The translations under genes were made by a program, and so were the position numbers. A stretch of DNA of 64,000 bases from Streptomyces sp. NRRL B-1140 (lineage in GTDB: Bacteria > Actinomycetota > Actinomycetes > Streptomycetales > Streptomycetaceae): NCBI RefSeq assembly GCF_001280065.1, contig NZ_LGEA01000093.1, positions 1 through 64,000 of the forward strand, written 5' to 3'. Positions 24,791-33,045 of the stretch are shown piece after piece. The notes beneath the pieces are model-generated. The model was not told the origin of the DNA. It saw only the letters and a program-made list of their open reading frames with translations, and searched no databases. How positions within the stretch are numbered: position 1 is the first letter of the stretch; the number at the start of each line of letters is the position of its first letter.

Positions 24791-25729
24791 TCATGGGCTG
24801 ATCAGGTCGTCGTGGAGTGCGAGCAGTTCGCCGGCCGTCCTGCGGCCGGCCGGCTGAAGGGGGCTGCGGACCGGGCCTGCCGGCAGGGCCAGGGCGTTCA
24901 GCACTGCCTTCGCCGTGACGGTGCCCGGCAGGCCCGCCGACATGATCGCCTCGATGAGGGGGGTGGCCTGCTGCTGGAGGCGGGCCGCCCGGGCCGTGTC
25001 GCCCGCGTCGAACGCCTCCAGGACCGCCCGCAGGTGGTTCGGAATCACGTTCGCGACCGTGCTGACGTAGCCCGTGCCGCCCACGGCGTACAACGCGAGG
25101 TTGTGTTCGTCGCAGCCCGCGTAATACGCCAGGTTGGTGCGGGCCAGCACCTTCTGGGCGCCCAGGAAGTCGTGGGAGCAGTCCTTGACCGCGACGATCC
25201 GGGGGTGTTCGGCGAGGCGGAGGAGCGTCTCCGGTGCGATGCGGGTGCCGGTGCGGGCGGGGATGTCGTAGAGCATCAGTGGGAGTCCGGCCGTGTCCGC
25301 GACTCGACGGAAGTGGGCCTCGATCGCGTCCTGCGGGGGTCTGCTGTAGTACGGCGACACCACCAGCAGGCCGTCCGCTCCCGCCTTCTCGGCCTCCCGG
25401 GCCAGTTCGGTGGTGTGCAGGGTGTCGGGGGTGCCGATGCCGGTGATGACCCTGGCGCGGTCGCCGACCGCCTCGCGGACGGCTCGGACGAGGTCGGACT
25501 TCTCGGCGTCCGTCGTGGTCGGGGATTCGCCCGTGGTGCCGGAGAGGACCAGGCCGTCGCAGCCGCTCGCCACGAGGTGGCTGGCGAGCTGCTGGGCGCC
25601 GTCGAGGTCCAGGGCGCCGGACGGGGTGAAGGGGGTGATCATGGCGCAGAGGGTGCGGCCCAGGGGTGGGGTGAGGGGTGTGGGTGGCGGTGGTACGGGA
25701 GGCGGAGGTACGGGAGGCGGTGGGGTCAT
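24791..25729 (-). CDS. dapA: 4-hydroxy-tetrahydrodipicolinate synthase
   Basis: 312-residue TIM-barrel class I aldolase that condenses pyruvate and aspartate semialdehyde, first step of the diaminopimelate branch. Motifs: LSGTTGESPTTTDAE near residue 70, Tyr of SPYYSRPP near 135, and the Schiff-base Lys in RIVAVKDCSHD near 186. The N-terminus is odd: about 30 residues with PPPPVPPPPVPPPP before the barrel, which would slow ribosomes unless EF-P acts. The ATG at 25729 overlaps the stop of a 9-codon leader frame. Confidence 0.93.
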   Translation of the reverse strand: MTPPPPVPPPPVPPPPTPLTPPLGRTLCAMITPFTPSGALDLDGAQQLASHLVASGCDGLVLSGTTGESPTTTDAEKSDLVRAVREAVGDRARVITGIGTPDTLHTTELAREAEKAGADGLLVVSPYYSRPPQDAIEAHFRRVADTAGLPLMLYDIPARTGTRIAPETLLRLAEHPRIVAVKDCSHDFLGAQKVLARTNLAYYAGCDEHNLALYAVGGTGYVSTVANVIPNHLRAVLEAFDAGDTARAARLQQQATPLIEAIMSAGLPGTVTAKAVLNALALPAGPVRSPLQPAGRRTAGELLALHDDLISP

Positions 25730-25755
25730 GGGGGTAGTCTCGGCCCGCCGTTCAT
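25726..25755 (-). CDS. Possible dapA leader peptide (9 aa)
   Basis: ATG at 25755 encodes MNGGPRLPP and ends in a TGA that overlaps the dapA ATG (ATGA). GTGGAG stands 4-5 bases before this ATG, while dapA itself has no ribosome site. Ribosomes may thus reach dapA through the leader. A single-sequence observation. Confidence 0.45.
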   Translation of the reverse strand: MNGGPRLPP

Positions 25756-25872
25756 GTAGCTCCACTTAATTCTGTTACCGAATATCTCTAAGCGATGCTT
25801 CAAGGTGCGTCCGCTGGGTAGCGGCGGGCCCGTCCGGGTACCCGGGTGTTCCTGACGTCGAGAGGAGGCACC

Positions 25873-26292
25873 GTGACCGGGACCATGGATCATCGGGCCG
25901 TGCACGACGAGCGCCGCTCCGTGGGTGAACTCGTCGGGCAGGCCACGGAGCAGCTCTCCACGCTCATGCGGCAGGAAGTGGCGCTCGCCAAGGAGGAACT
26001 CGCCGAGAAGGGGCGGCGTGCGGGGCGCGGTGGCGGGCTGCTCGGGGCGGCGGGCGCCGTCGCGTACGCCGGGCTGCTCGTGCTGTCCGGCGCGGGTGTG
26101 GCCGCACTCTCTCTGGTGCTGCCCGTGTGGGCCGCGGCGCTGATCGTGACCGGGGTGTTGTTCGTGATCGCGGCCGTGCTGGCGGCGACGGGGCGGGCGC
26201 AGCTGCGGAAGGCCACGCCGCCCACGCCCGAGCAGGCGCTCGGCAGTGTCAGGGCGGACGTGGAGGAGATCAAGGAGAGGGCGCATCGATGA
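25873..26292 (+). CDS. Actinobacterial holin-X/phage holin family membrane protein
   Basis: 139 residues: an amphipathic N-terminus (SVGELVGQATEQLSTLMRQEVALAKEEL) and two helices (about 58-82 and 88-108), then a charged tail. This matches the actinobacterial Holin-X (PF07332-like) proteins, which despite the name are chromosomal and of unknown function. GTG 25873 lies 4 bases after GGAGG; ATG 25885 is an alternative. It is coupled to the DUF3618 gene. Confidence 0.85.
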   Translation: MTGTMDHRAVHDERRSVGELVGQATEQLSTLMRQEVALAKEELAEKGRRAGRGGGLLGAAGAVAYAGLLVLSGAGVAALSLVLPVWAAALIVTGVLFVIAAVLAATGRAQLRKATPPTPEQALGSVRADVEEIKERAHR

Positions 26293-26654
26293 CGGAGGCG
26301 ACGGGTGGGGCGAAGGGCCCCGATGAGCTGCGGCGGCAGATCGAGCGGACCCGGACGGAACTCGGCAACACGGTGGAGGAGCTGGCCGGGAAGGCGGATG
26401 TGAAGGGGCGCGCGCGGGCGCGGGCCGCCGATCTGCGGGACAAGGCCGGGGCGATGACGGTGCAGTTGCGCAGCAGTGCCGCGCAGGCGGGGCACACCGT
26501 GCACGATCGGGCGACGCATGCGGGGCCTCGTCCGGTGCGGACCGTTGTGCAGGCGGGGATGCGGCATCCCAAGCCGGTGCTGGTGGCCGGGGCGGCGGGG
26601 GCCGTGGTGGCTGTCGGGGTGTTGAGGTGGAGGCATGCGCACGGGCATCGCTGA
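26289..26654 (+). CDS. DUF3618 membrane protein
   Basis: 121 residues with the DUF3618 signature GPDELRRQIERTRTELGNTVEELAGKADVK near the start, a long helix, and a C-terminal membrane segment (PVLVAGAAGAVVAVGVLRW). It overlaps the holin-X gene by 4 bases (ATGA), a pairing usual in actinobacteria. Function unknown, perhaps envelope organisation. Confidence 0.88.
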   Translation: MTEATGGAKGPDELRRQIERTRTELGNTVEELAGKADVKGRARARAADLRDKAGAMTVQLRSSAAQAGHTVHDRATHAGPRPVRTVVQAGMRHPKPVLVAGAAGAVVAVGVLRWRHAHGHR

Positions 26655-26960
26655 GCGTTGAGTGCTTGCGCTGAGCATTGAGGGCTTGGCGGCGGTGGGT
26701 GTTCGTCTGCGCCGGGTGGGGGTGCGCGTTTCGCGTGCCGCGGGGTGGCGGGTCGGGGCCGCGCCGGGGGGTGTCCGTCCTCGGAACGGCGCGATGGGCT
26801 TGCACGCCGACTGACTGTTCGTTGACGCGCCAACCGCTGCGGGCGGACACCCCCCGACACGGCCCCTTCTCGTCGTACGCGGGTGCGGGCGCGTCGTGGC
26901 TCACCTGGCTGCGGGCAGCGTGTCCCGCCGGGTCCAGCGACGGCGCCGAGTCGCACCGAC
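26655..26960. other. Intergenic region with a tandem 20-bp repeat
   Basis: Positions 26650-26669 and 26670-26689 are near-identical (17 of 20) tandem copies of GCTGAGC-TTGAG-GCTTG, starting at the end of the DUF3618 gene. The rest shows nothing I can support as a gene; open frames here lack ribosome sites. Confidence 0.4.
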
Positions 26961-26964
26961 CCCC

Positions 26965-26995
26965 TTGACCTCAAGCTCGGTCGAGGTTGAAGAGT
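26965..26995 (+). promoter_or_regulatory. SoxR-type operator/promoter
   Basis: -35 TTGACC (26965-26970), a 19-base spacer containing the inverted repeat CCTCAAG..GGTCGAGG (26969-26986), and a weak -10 AAGAGT (26990-26995). A long spacer with a central dyad is the MerR/SoxR activator layout and fits the Streptomyces SoxR box. Confidence 0.75.
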
Positions 26996-27033
26996 GGGGT
27001 CTGTTCGCGACCGGCGCTACGACTGGAGTGTTC

Positions 27034-27720
27034 ATGACCCGTCGAACCGAGCAGCACCCCGACCCCACCGACCCCCGGATCGGTGCTGCCTTGTTCAGTA
27101 CCTGGCGGGTCGGCACCTCCGAGCGGCAGCGGCAGACCGGGGAGGTGATCGGGCGGGTCTGGGAGCGGCGGCCCTGGCCGACCAGGGATCTGCTGGGCTA
27201 TCACGTCTACGCGGGCCGGGACGGGTCCACGCTGATGCACTACTCGCAGTGGACCGGCGAGCGGGCGTACGAGTCCTTCGTCGGCACCCACCGGCAGGAG
27301 CGGGTCGACGAGATCGATACGGCCGTGCCGGGGATCGACCGGGTCGGGCTCGTGCGGTACCGGCGCTACCGGAGCCGGGAGCGCGCCGCCGGGGACACGC
27401 GCGTGCCGGGTCTGATCGTGACGGTGCGGATCGACTTCGAGGACGGGGCGCGGGAGCGCCGGGAGGAGTGGGTCGACCTCGCGGTCAAGGCACTGGGCGA
27501 CGATCCGGTGGGGCATGCCGGGCTGGTGTCCGCGCACTTCCACCTCAGCACGGACGGCGGGCACGTGCTGAACTACGCGGAGTGGGAGAGCGCCGGGGCC
27601 TATGAGGCGGCGATGGCCGCGCCGTCGACGGACTCCTGGGAGCGGGTGCGGGCGTATCCGGGGCTGCGGAAAGTCACCGGCAGCTCGTACGAGCACACGC
27701 TGGGGCTGGTTCCGGAGTGA
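27034..27720 (+). CDS. Antibiotic biosynthesis monooxygenase (ABM) family, SoxR target
   Basis: 228 residues made of two ABM-like ferredoxin-fold repeats: FSTWRVGTSERQ..LGYHVYAGRDGSTLMHYSQW and LIVTVRIDF..SAHFHLSTDGGHVLNYAEW. ABM proteins are cofactor-free oxygenases acting on polyphenols/quinones, or heme-binding relatives. CTGGAG before ATG 27034. A monooxygenase gene is one of the few known SoxR targets in S. coelicolor, which agrees with the operator upstream; it may remove redox-active compounds. Confidence 0.85.
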   Translation: MTRRTEQHPDPTDPRIGAALFSTWRVGTSERQRQTGEVIGRVWERRPWPTRDLLGYHVYAGRDGSTLMHYSQWTGERAYESFVGTHRQERVDEIDTAVPGIDRVGLVRYRRYRSRERAAGDTRVPGLIVTVRIDFEDGARERREEWVDLAVKALGDDPVGHAGLVSAHFHLSTDGGHVLNYAEWESAGAYEAAMAAPSTDSWERVRAYPGLRKVTGSSYEHTLGLVPE

Positions 27721-27727
27721 TCGACGC

Positions 27728-27763
27728 GTGGGCCCGGCCGGAGGGACGTCCGGCCGGGCCCAC
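27728..27763. terminator. Bidirectional terminator
   Basis: Perfect 15-bp stem (27728-27742 with 27749-27763) with loop GGGACG between the convergent ABM gene and the nuclease gene. Confidence 0.9.
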
Positions 27764-27769
27764 GGGGTG

Positions 27770-29599
27770 TCACGGACGGAAGCGCAGGACCTGCGGGTCG
27801 TGGTCGCTGATCTGGTCGTTGAACTCCGCGTTGACGTGCACGCTGTCGTACTCGAAGTCGCAGTCGCGGCGGATCGACGGGCTGATCAGGATCTGGTCGA
27901 GGACCTGGCTGTTGCCCTGGTAGACGTAGGAGTAACGCTCGTTGCGGGGGAGCGACTTGATCGCGGACCAGAGTTCGCCGCGGCCCTCGAGGAGCTTCGC
28001 GGTCTGTGAGAACTCGAAGTCGTTGATGTCGCCCAGCGTGACGACGTCCGCGTTCTTCTGGGTGTCGAGGATGTCCTTGACGAAGGCGTTCACCACGGTG
28101 GCCTGCCGGTGGCGCTGCGTCTCGGAGCTGCGGGACGGCGGCTGGTACTGGGCGGTCAGGCCCTGGTCGCCGCCCTTGGAGTTGAAGTGGTTGGCGATCA
28201 CGAAGACCGTGCGGCCGCGGAAGACGAACTCGCCGGCCAGCGGCTTGCGGCTGTTCTTCCAGGCCTCGTCGGCGGGGGCGATGCGTCCGGGGCTGAGGGT
28301 GAGGTGGGCCTTGCCACGGATCTTCGTCACGGCGGTGGCCGTCGTGGCGTCGCCGCCCGCGTGGTCCGCGAAGGAGACGCGCTCGGGGTTGAACAGGAAC
28401 GCCTGCCGGATGTTGCCGCCCGGCTCGCCGCCGTCGGTGTTGTTCGCCGGGTCGATCGAGCGCCAGTCGTACTTCGGTCCGCCGGCCGCGACGATCGCGT
28501 CGATCAGCTTGGTGAGGGTCTGGTCGGCGGCGACCGTACCGTCGTTCGTCGCGCCGTTGTTGTCCTGGATCTCCTCCAGCGACACGATGTCCGGCGACTT
28601 CAGGTTGTTCACGATCGCCGCCGCGTGCGCGGCGAACGTGTCGTCGGACGGGTCGAGGTTCTCGACGTTGTAGGTGGCGACGGCGAGTTCGGAGGAGCGC
28701 TGCTTGCGGGTCGTCTCACGTTCCAGGCCCGCGCTCTTCAGCGTGCCGAGCTCGCTCGCGACCAGGGTGTAGCCGCCGAACTGGTTGTAGTCCAGGGGGC
28801 CCGCGGTGGTGCCGGTGAGGGTGTCGCCCACGTTCGCCTTGGGGAAGTCCGCCGTCGCCCCGAGGGACTGGATCTGCAGGCGGCCCGTGTTCTGGTCGTC
28901 GTAGGAGCCGTAGACCGTCCCGCCGTGGCGGTTGCGGTTCTCGTGCGGCTTCACCGTCACCCACAGCTCGGTGTACGGGTCGGTGGCGCCGACGACTCGG
29001 GCGTCGGAGACCCGGACGGACATGCCCTCCAGCGCCTCGTAGTAGTCCAGGGCGTACTGCGCGGGCTGGAGGGGGAGCGCGTTGACCGAGCCGCCGGCGG
29101 CGGTGTCACCGGTGGGCGCGTAGGCGGCGGGGACCGAGCGCGAGGTGATCGCCGTGGCGGCGGGGAGCGCGTTGCCGCTGGAGACGACCGTGGTCGTCGG
29201 CTTGGTGATCTCCGTGACCGACTGGTTGCCGGAGGTCGCTCCGCCGGGGACGTACTCCGTGACCGTGCCGCCGACCGTGACGGAGTCACCGACGGCGACG
29301 CCCTTCGGGGCGGAGCCGGTGAAGACGAAGACGCCCTCGCTGGTCGCCGGGTCGGCGTCCGGGGTCGGGTCCTGGATCCAGAAGCCGCGGGACGAGCCGT
29401 AGGTCCGAATGCCGGTGACGATTCCGGCCACGTCCGTGACCTGCTTGCCGGCGTACGGGGACGTCCGGGTGCTGCCCTGGATGTCGTGAATGCGGACCGA
29501 CTCCGCGTGCGCGGGGCTGGTGAGGACGATCGTGGAGGCCGCGGAACAGGCGGCGGCGACGGTGAGCGCGGCGAGACGCGCGGACGACTTGCTCGGCAA
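27770..29599 (-). CDS. Secreted endonuclease/exonuclease/phosphatase family nuclease
   Basis: 609-residue exported protein of the large extracellular nuclease type. After a signal peptide (ending SPAHA) comes an OB-fold-like domain (IHDIQGSTRTSPYAGKQVTDV ... GFWIQDPTPDADPATSEGVFV), then the EEP nuclease domain: ATYNVENLDP, SLEEIQDNNG, VFVIANHFNSKGGD, VTLGDINDFEFS, and the terminal NDQISDHDPQ with catalytic Asp-His. I choose the TTG at 29599 because GGAGGG lies 7 bases upstream and the signal peptide starts there; an ATG at 29650 lacks a ribosome site. It probably scavenges phosphate from DNA. Confidence 0.9.
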   Translation of the reverse strand: MPSKSSARLAALTVAAACSAASTIVLTSPAHAESVRIHDIQGSTRTSPYAGKQVTDVAGIVTGIRTYGSSRGFWIQDPTPDADPATSEGVFVFTGSAPKGVAVGDSVTVGGTVTEYVPGGATSGNQSVTEITKPTTTVVSSGNALPAATAITSRSVPAAYAPTGDTAAGGSVNALPLQPAQYALDYYEALEGMSVRVSDARVVGATDPYTELWVTVKPHENRNRHGGTVYGSYDDQNTGRLQIQSLGATADFPKANVGDTLTGTTAGPLDYNQFGGYTLVASELGTLKSAGLERETTRKQRSSELAVATYNVENLDPSDDTFAAHAAAIVNNLKSPDIVSLEEIQDNNGATNDGTVAADQTLTKLIDAIVAAGGPKYDWRSIDPANNTDGGEPGGNIRQAFLFNPERVSFADHAGGDATTATAVTKIRGKAHLTLSPGRIAPADEAWKNSRKPLAGEFVFRGRTVFVIANHFNSKGGDQGLTAQYQPPSRSSETQRHRQATVVNAFVKDILDTQKNADVVTLGDINDFEFSQTAKLLEGRGELWSAIKSLPRNERYSYVYQGNSQVLDQILISPSIRRDCDFEYDSVHVNAEFNDQISDHDPQVLRFRP

Positions 29600-29913
29600 C
29601 GGGATTCCCTCCGGGGACGTGACAGGGCGCCGGGACGAGGGCGGAGACATGTGGAAAGGCTGGACTGCCGCTACCTGTGGGGCGGATGCGGTGACGCGCG
29701 TAGACCGTGGTGGACGGAAGGGCCTGGTGGGGCCGGCCCGGTGAACAAGTGTCCGCCGACTTCTACGCGCGTCAATCTCCAGCCTGGCCACGGCACTTGT
29801 CAAGGTTTCGGCCATGTATGGCGGCTGACGGGGAGATGAAGTGGGCGGCATGGGTGGAAATCCGTCTAGGCTGAGCGGTTGAGTCACCTGAGGCGCGCTA
29901 GGAGAAACAGCCG
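29600..29913. other. Divergent intergenic region with 12-bp inverted pair
   Basis: GACGCGCGTAGA (29693-29704) and its reverse complement TCTACGCGCGTC (29762-29773) are perfect and 69 bp apart. GGTGAAC (29740-29746) gives one minus-strand PHO-box half. No gene is seen. Confidence 0.5.
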
Positions 29914-31332
29914 ATGTCAGACCGCTCCCCCCTGCCGCCGGTGCGGCTGCACCCCGAAGCGGAGCTGGCGCGCGACGCGCTGTCCACGCCGTTGCTGTCC
30001 CGGGCCGCCCGGCTCGCCCGCTGGGCCGGGCCGGACACCCGCGTCGACGCCGGGGGAGGGCTCGTCGACGAGCAGCTGCCCGCGGCCGCGGAGGCGCTCG
30101 GGCTGAGCGGCCAGGACGCCGCCGCCGACGCCGGCGAGGCGTGGCGGGTCGCCGTCGACGCCGGGCTCGTCGAGGTCGTCGACGAGGAGCAGGGCACCGT
30201 GACGGCCGGCGGGGAGTTGGCCCTGCTCACCGGCGGTTCGCCGCAGGACGTGCTCGCCGTGTGGCTCGCCGCCCTGGAGACCGTGCTCGCCGACGCGAGC
30301 GTGCCCGACCTGGACGGGCTCGTGGACGAGGACGGTGAGGTCGACCTCTCCGCCCTCGACTGGGACCCCGAGGGTGAGGCCGAGTTCCTCGACGGCGTGC
30401 TCGGCAACCTCTATCTGCTGACCGCCGGCGAGGACGCGCCCGAGGGCGCCCCGGTCCCGCTGCCGGCGCTGGCCGCCTCGGTGATCGTGCCCAGTGACAT
30501 GGGCGAGCCCACCAACGACGTCCTGGAGCAGGTGTCCGACGCGATGATGCGGCTGGACGACCAGTTCCGGATGCTGGAGCCGGTGGGATTCGTCGCGTAC
30601 CAGCCCGTGGACGAGGCGCTCATGGCCGACGCCGACGAGGAGCCCGCGGCGCCCGTCGACGACACCGACGTCTCCCGGTACGGCATGGTCCGGCTCACCC
30701 CGCTCGGGCTGTACGGCATGCGTGCGCGGCTGCTGGAGGCCGGGTTCGAGGCACCGGCCGTCGGGGACCTCGCCGACAAGGGGGCCGACGCGCTGCTCGA
30801 CGGCACGGCCGGGTTCCCGCCCGGTGCCGCGCAGGCGGAGACCGAGCAGTGGCTTCAGCGGCGGGAAGTACTGGCCGCCGCACGGGAGTTGCTGGCGGCG
30901 GCCCGGGGCGCCGACGCCGGGGCGCCGTTGCGGCGGTTGCGGTGTCAACAGGCCCTCTCGCTCGTCGGCGCCTCGGCCGAGCCCGCCTTGCGGGAAGTGC
31001 TCGACGATGCCGAGCTGGGCGGGCTCGCCCGGGTGTGGCTGACCGAGCACGGGGCGGCGGACGTGCCCGCGCCGTCCGAGGCGATGGTGTACTGGCTGAC
31101 CATCGACACGGTCGCCGCGCAGCTGGCCGCGGAGGGGAACTCCGAGGAGCTGCGGGCGCTGGTGGAGGGGCTCGCGCGGCAGCACGGCGGGTTCTTCGAG
31201 GCCGTGTGGCGGGTCGACCATCCGGCGACCGCCGATGTGCTGGAAGCGATGGGGCGGTTGCATCCCGACAAGAAGGTGGCGAAGGAAGCGCGGAAGGCCG
31301 CGTTCAAGGCGCGATCGCAGCAGGGGGGCTGA
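29914..31332 (+). CDS. Conserved hypothetical protein
   Basis: 472 residues, acidic and Ala/Leu/Glu-rich, with no signal peptide and no membrane segment. I do not recognise a family. It looks largely helical; a winged-helix-like segment (DDTDVSRYGMVRLTPLGLYGMRARL, near 250) and a HEAT-like C-terminus (QALSLVGASAEPALREVLDD, ADVLEAMGRLHPDKKVAKEA) are visible. Cytosolic. GGAGAAACAGCCG precedes the ATG. It stands alone between two Pho-related secreted enzymes. Confidence 0.85.
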   Translation: MSDRSPLPPVRLHPEAELARDALSTPLLSRAARLARWAGPDTRVDAGGGLVDEQLPAAAEALGLSGQDAAADAGEAWRVAVDAGLVEVVDEEQGTVTAGGELALLTGGSPQDVLAVWLAALETVLADASVPDLDGLVDEDGEVDLSALDWDPEGEAEFLDGVLGNLYLLTAGEDAPEGAPVPLPALAASVIVPSDMGEPTNDVLEQVSDAMMRLDDQFRMLEPVGFVAYQPVDEALMADADEEPAAPVDDTDVSRYGMVRLTPLGLYGMRARLLEAGFEAPAVGDLADKGADALLDGTAGFPPGAAQAETEQWLQRREVLAAARELLAAARGADAGAPLRRLRCQQALSLVGASAEPALREVLDDAELGGLARVWLTEHGAADVPAPSEAMVYWLTIDTVAAQLAAEGNSEELRALVEGLARQHGGFFEAVWRVDHPATADVLEAMGRLHPDKKVAKEARKAAFKARSQQGG

Positions 31333-31343
31333 ACTCGGCCCGC

Positions 31344-31388
31344 GAGTGCGGGTGCGCTGTGGCTGGTCGCGCAGTTCCCCGCGCCCCT
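31344..31388 (+). repeat. Dispersed 45-bp repeat, copy 1
   Basis: GAGTGCGGGTGCGCTGTGGC followed by TGGTCGCGCAGTTCCCCGCG and CCCCT. Nearly the same sequence occurs at 43828-43870 and, inverted, at 57441-57486. Always between genes. Confidence 0.85.
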
Positions 31389-31397
31389 TAGGGCGGT

Positions 31398-31419
31398 GTT
31401 CAACTCGCGTTCACATGTG
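31398..31419 (+). promoter_or_regulatory. PHO box (PhoP direct repeats)
   Basis: Two 11-bp units GTTCAACTCGC (31398-31408) and GTTCACATGTG (31409-31419) fit the Streptomyces PhoP consensus GTTCACC in 11-bp register. It lies 68 bases before the phoX-like gene, so activation in phosphate starvation is expected. Confidence 0.75.
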
Positions 31420-31486
31420 AGCGGGACGGTTTCGCCGAACGAGGTCCGCCACCTCCCACGGCATTCTCACCGTCTCAGGAGACACC

Positions 31487-32941
31487 ATGTCGCTCACCCG
31501 CAGGGACTTCGCCAGGAACTCCGCGATCACCGGTGCCGGTGTCGCGCTGGCGGGCAGTGTCGGCGCCCTCGCCACCGCGCCGAACGCCCTGGCGTCCGAC
31601 GACAGCGTCAGCGCGGGGGACGGGGCGGCGGACGCCCGGCACACCGTCGGCTACGGGCCGCTCGTCCCGGACCCCGAAGGGCTCCTCGCGCTGCCCGCCG
31701 GATTCACGTACGAGATCATCACCTACAGCGGCAGAACCCGGCTGGAGTCCGGCGAGTTCACGCCCTCCAACCACGACGGCACCGCCGCCTTCGACGGCCC
31801 CCGCGGCACCACCCTGCTCGTCAACAACCACGAGCTGAAGGGCCCGCGCGCCAAGTGGGAGCACCCGGTGCCGCTCGCCGAGGGCCTCGTCTACGACCCG
31901 GCGGCGGCCGGCGGCTGCACGGTCGTCGAGGTGCGCCCCGACGGACGCGTCGCCGAGTGGGTGGGCATCGCCGGCACCTCCACCAACTGCGCCGGCGGCC
32001 GCACCCCCTGGGGCACCTGGCTCACCTGCGAGGAGAACTCCGACAAGGCCGGAGTCAACGGCATGACCAAGGACCACGGTTATGTGTTCGAGGTCGATCC
32101 GTGCGACCGGCGCGCCAACCGCGTCCCCAAGCCGCTGAAGTTCTTCGGCCGCTACGACCACGAGGCCGTCGTCATCGACCCCAAGCGCGGCCACGCCTAC
32201 CTCACCGAGGACGCCGCGGGCCCCAACGGCCTCTTCTTCCGCTGGACCCCGCCCAAGGGCTTCGAGTACGGCCCCGGGAAGTTCCGCGGGCTCGCCGACG
32301 ACGCCGGTGTCCTCCAGGCGCCGAGGTGCTTCGACTCCGGCGGCACGTTCGTCGACGACCTGTCACGCGCCACGAAGACCGGCACGGTCTACGGCGTCGA
32401 CTGGGTCGACGTCCCCGACCGCGACGCCCGCACCACGCCCGTGCGCAAGCAGTTCACCGACGGCCAGGTCACCCGCGCCCGCAAGCTGGAGGGCATGTGG
32501 TGGGGCGACGGCGGGGCCTACATCGTCTCCTCCTACGCCCGGGAGGAGAGCCCCTTCCGGCACGACGGCCAGGTCTGGTTCTACGACCCCAAGCGCCGCA
32601 CGCTGACGCTCAAGGTCCTGCTCGGTGTGAACCCCGACCCGTCGAAGGACGGAGCGTTCGACGGCCCCGACAACATCACCGTCTCCCCGTACGGCGGCCT
32701 CGTCATCGCCGAGGACGGGGAAGGCGTACAGCACCTGTTCGGCGCCACCGACAGCGGACGCACGTACCCGATCGCCCGCAACGAGCTGAACATCGGCACT
32801 CCGCAGGAGCCGGAGTACAGCGAGTTCACCGGGGTCACCTTCTCGCCCGACGGGCGGACGCTCTACGCCAACATCCAGACGCCGGGCATCATGCTCGCCA
32901 TCACCGGGCCCTGGAAGCGTCAGAAGCGGCAGAAGCGGTAG
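31487..32941 (+). CDS. PhoX family Tat-exported phosphatase (DUF839)
   Basis: 484-residue protein with a Tat signal (SLTRRDFARNSAITGAGVAL) and the DUF839/PhoX beta-propeller. Metal-ligand segments are visible: SNHDGTAAF near 87, LVNNHELKG near 104, TCEENSDKAG near 181, YDHEAVVIDP near 223, and EDAAGPNGLFF near 240. PhoX enzymes use Ca and Fe to release phosphate outside the cell. AGGAGACACC precedes the ATG. The PHO box upstream supports the role. Confidence 0.92.
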   Translation: MSLTRRDFARNSAITGAGVALAGSVGALATAPNALASDDSVSAGDGAADARHTVGYGPLVPDPEGLLALPAGFTYEIITYSGRTRLESGEFTPSNHDGTAAFDGPRGTTLLVNNHELKGPRAKWEHPVPLAEGLVYDPAAAGGCTVVEVRPDGRVAEWVGIAGTSTNCAGGRTPWGTWLTCEENSDKAGVNGMTKDHGYVFEVDPCDRRANRVPKPLKFFGRYDHEAVVIDPKRGHAYLTEDAAGPNGLFFRWTPPKGFEYGPGKFRGLADDAGVLQAPRCFDSGGTFVDDLSRATKTGTVYGVDWVDVPDRDARTTPVRKQFTDGQVTRARKLEGMWWGDGGAYIVSSYAREESPFRHDGQVWFYDPKRRTLTLKVLLGVNPDPSKDGAFDGPDNITVSPYGGLVIAEDGEGVQHLFGATDSGRTYPIARNELNIGTPQEPEYSEFTGVTFSPDGRTLYANIQTPGIMLAITGPWKRQKRQKR

Positions 32942-32977
32942 TACACCGCGTGGACGCGCCGCCCTCGCCGTGAGTGG

Positions 32978-33003
32978 GCGTACCGGACCACGGCCCGGTA
33001 CGC
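32978..33003. terminator. Terminator after phoX-like gene
   Basis: Stem GCGTACCGG (32978-32986) with CCGGTACGC (32995-33003), loop of 8. Confidence 0.7.
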
Positions 33004-33007
33004 ACCC

Positions 33008-33044
33008 TTGTCATGGCCGCAAACTGACATCTAACATTTCAGTT
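33008..33044 (+). promoter_or_regulatory. GntR promoter and self-operator
   Basis: TTGTCA (33008-33013), 18 bases, TAACAT (33032-33037). A 23-bp inverted repeat AACTGA..TCAGTT (33022-33044, 17 of 23 symmetric) covers the -10 and reaches to one base before the ATG at 33046, which indicates autoregulation and a near-leaderless mRNA. Confidence 0.65.
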
Positions 33045-33045
33045 C

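Noticed and set aside
25766..25872. Lysine riboswitch upstream of dapA
   Set aside because: The region from the possible promoter to the start is too short and lacks the conserved lysine-box structure.
26678..26968. 96-codon frame before the SoxR-type promoter
   Set aside because: No ribosome site, Arg/Gly-biased shadow composition, and it runs into the promoter.
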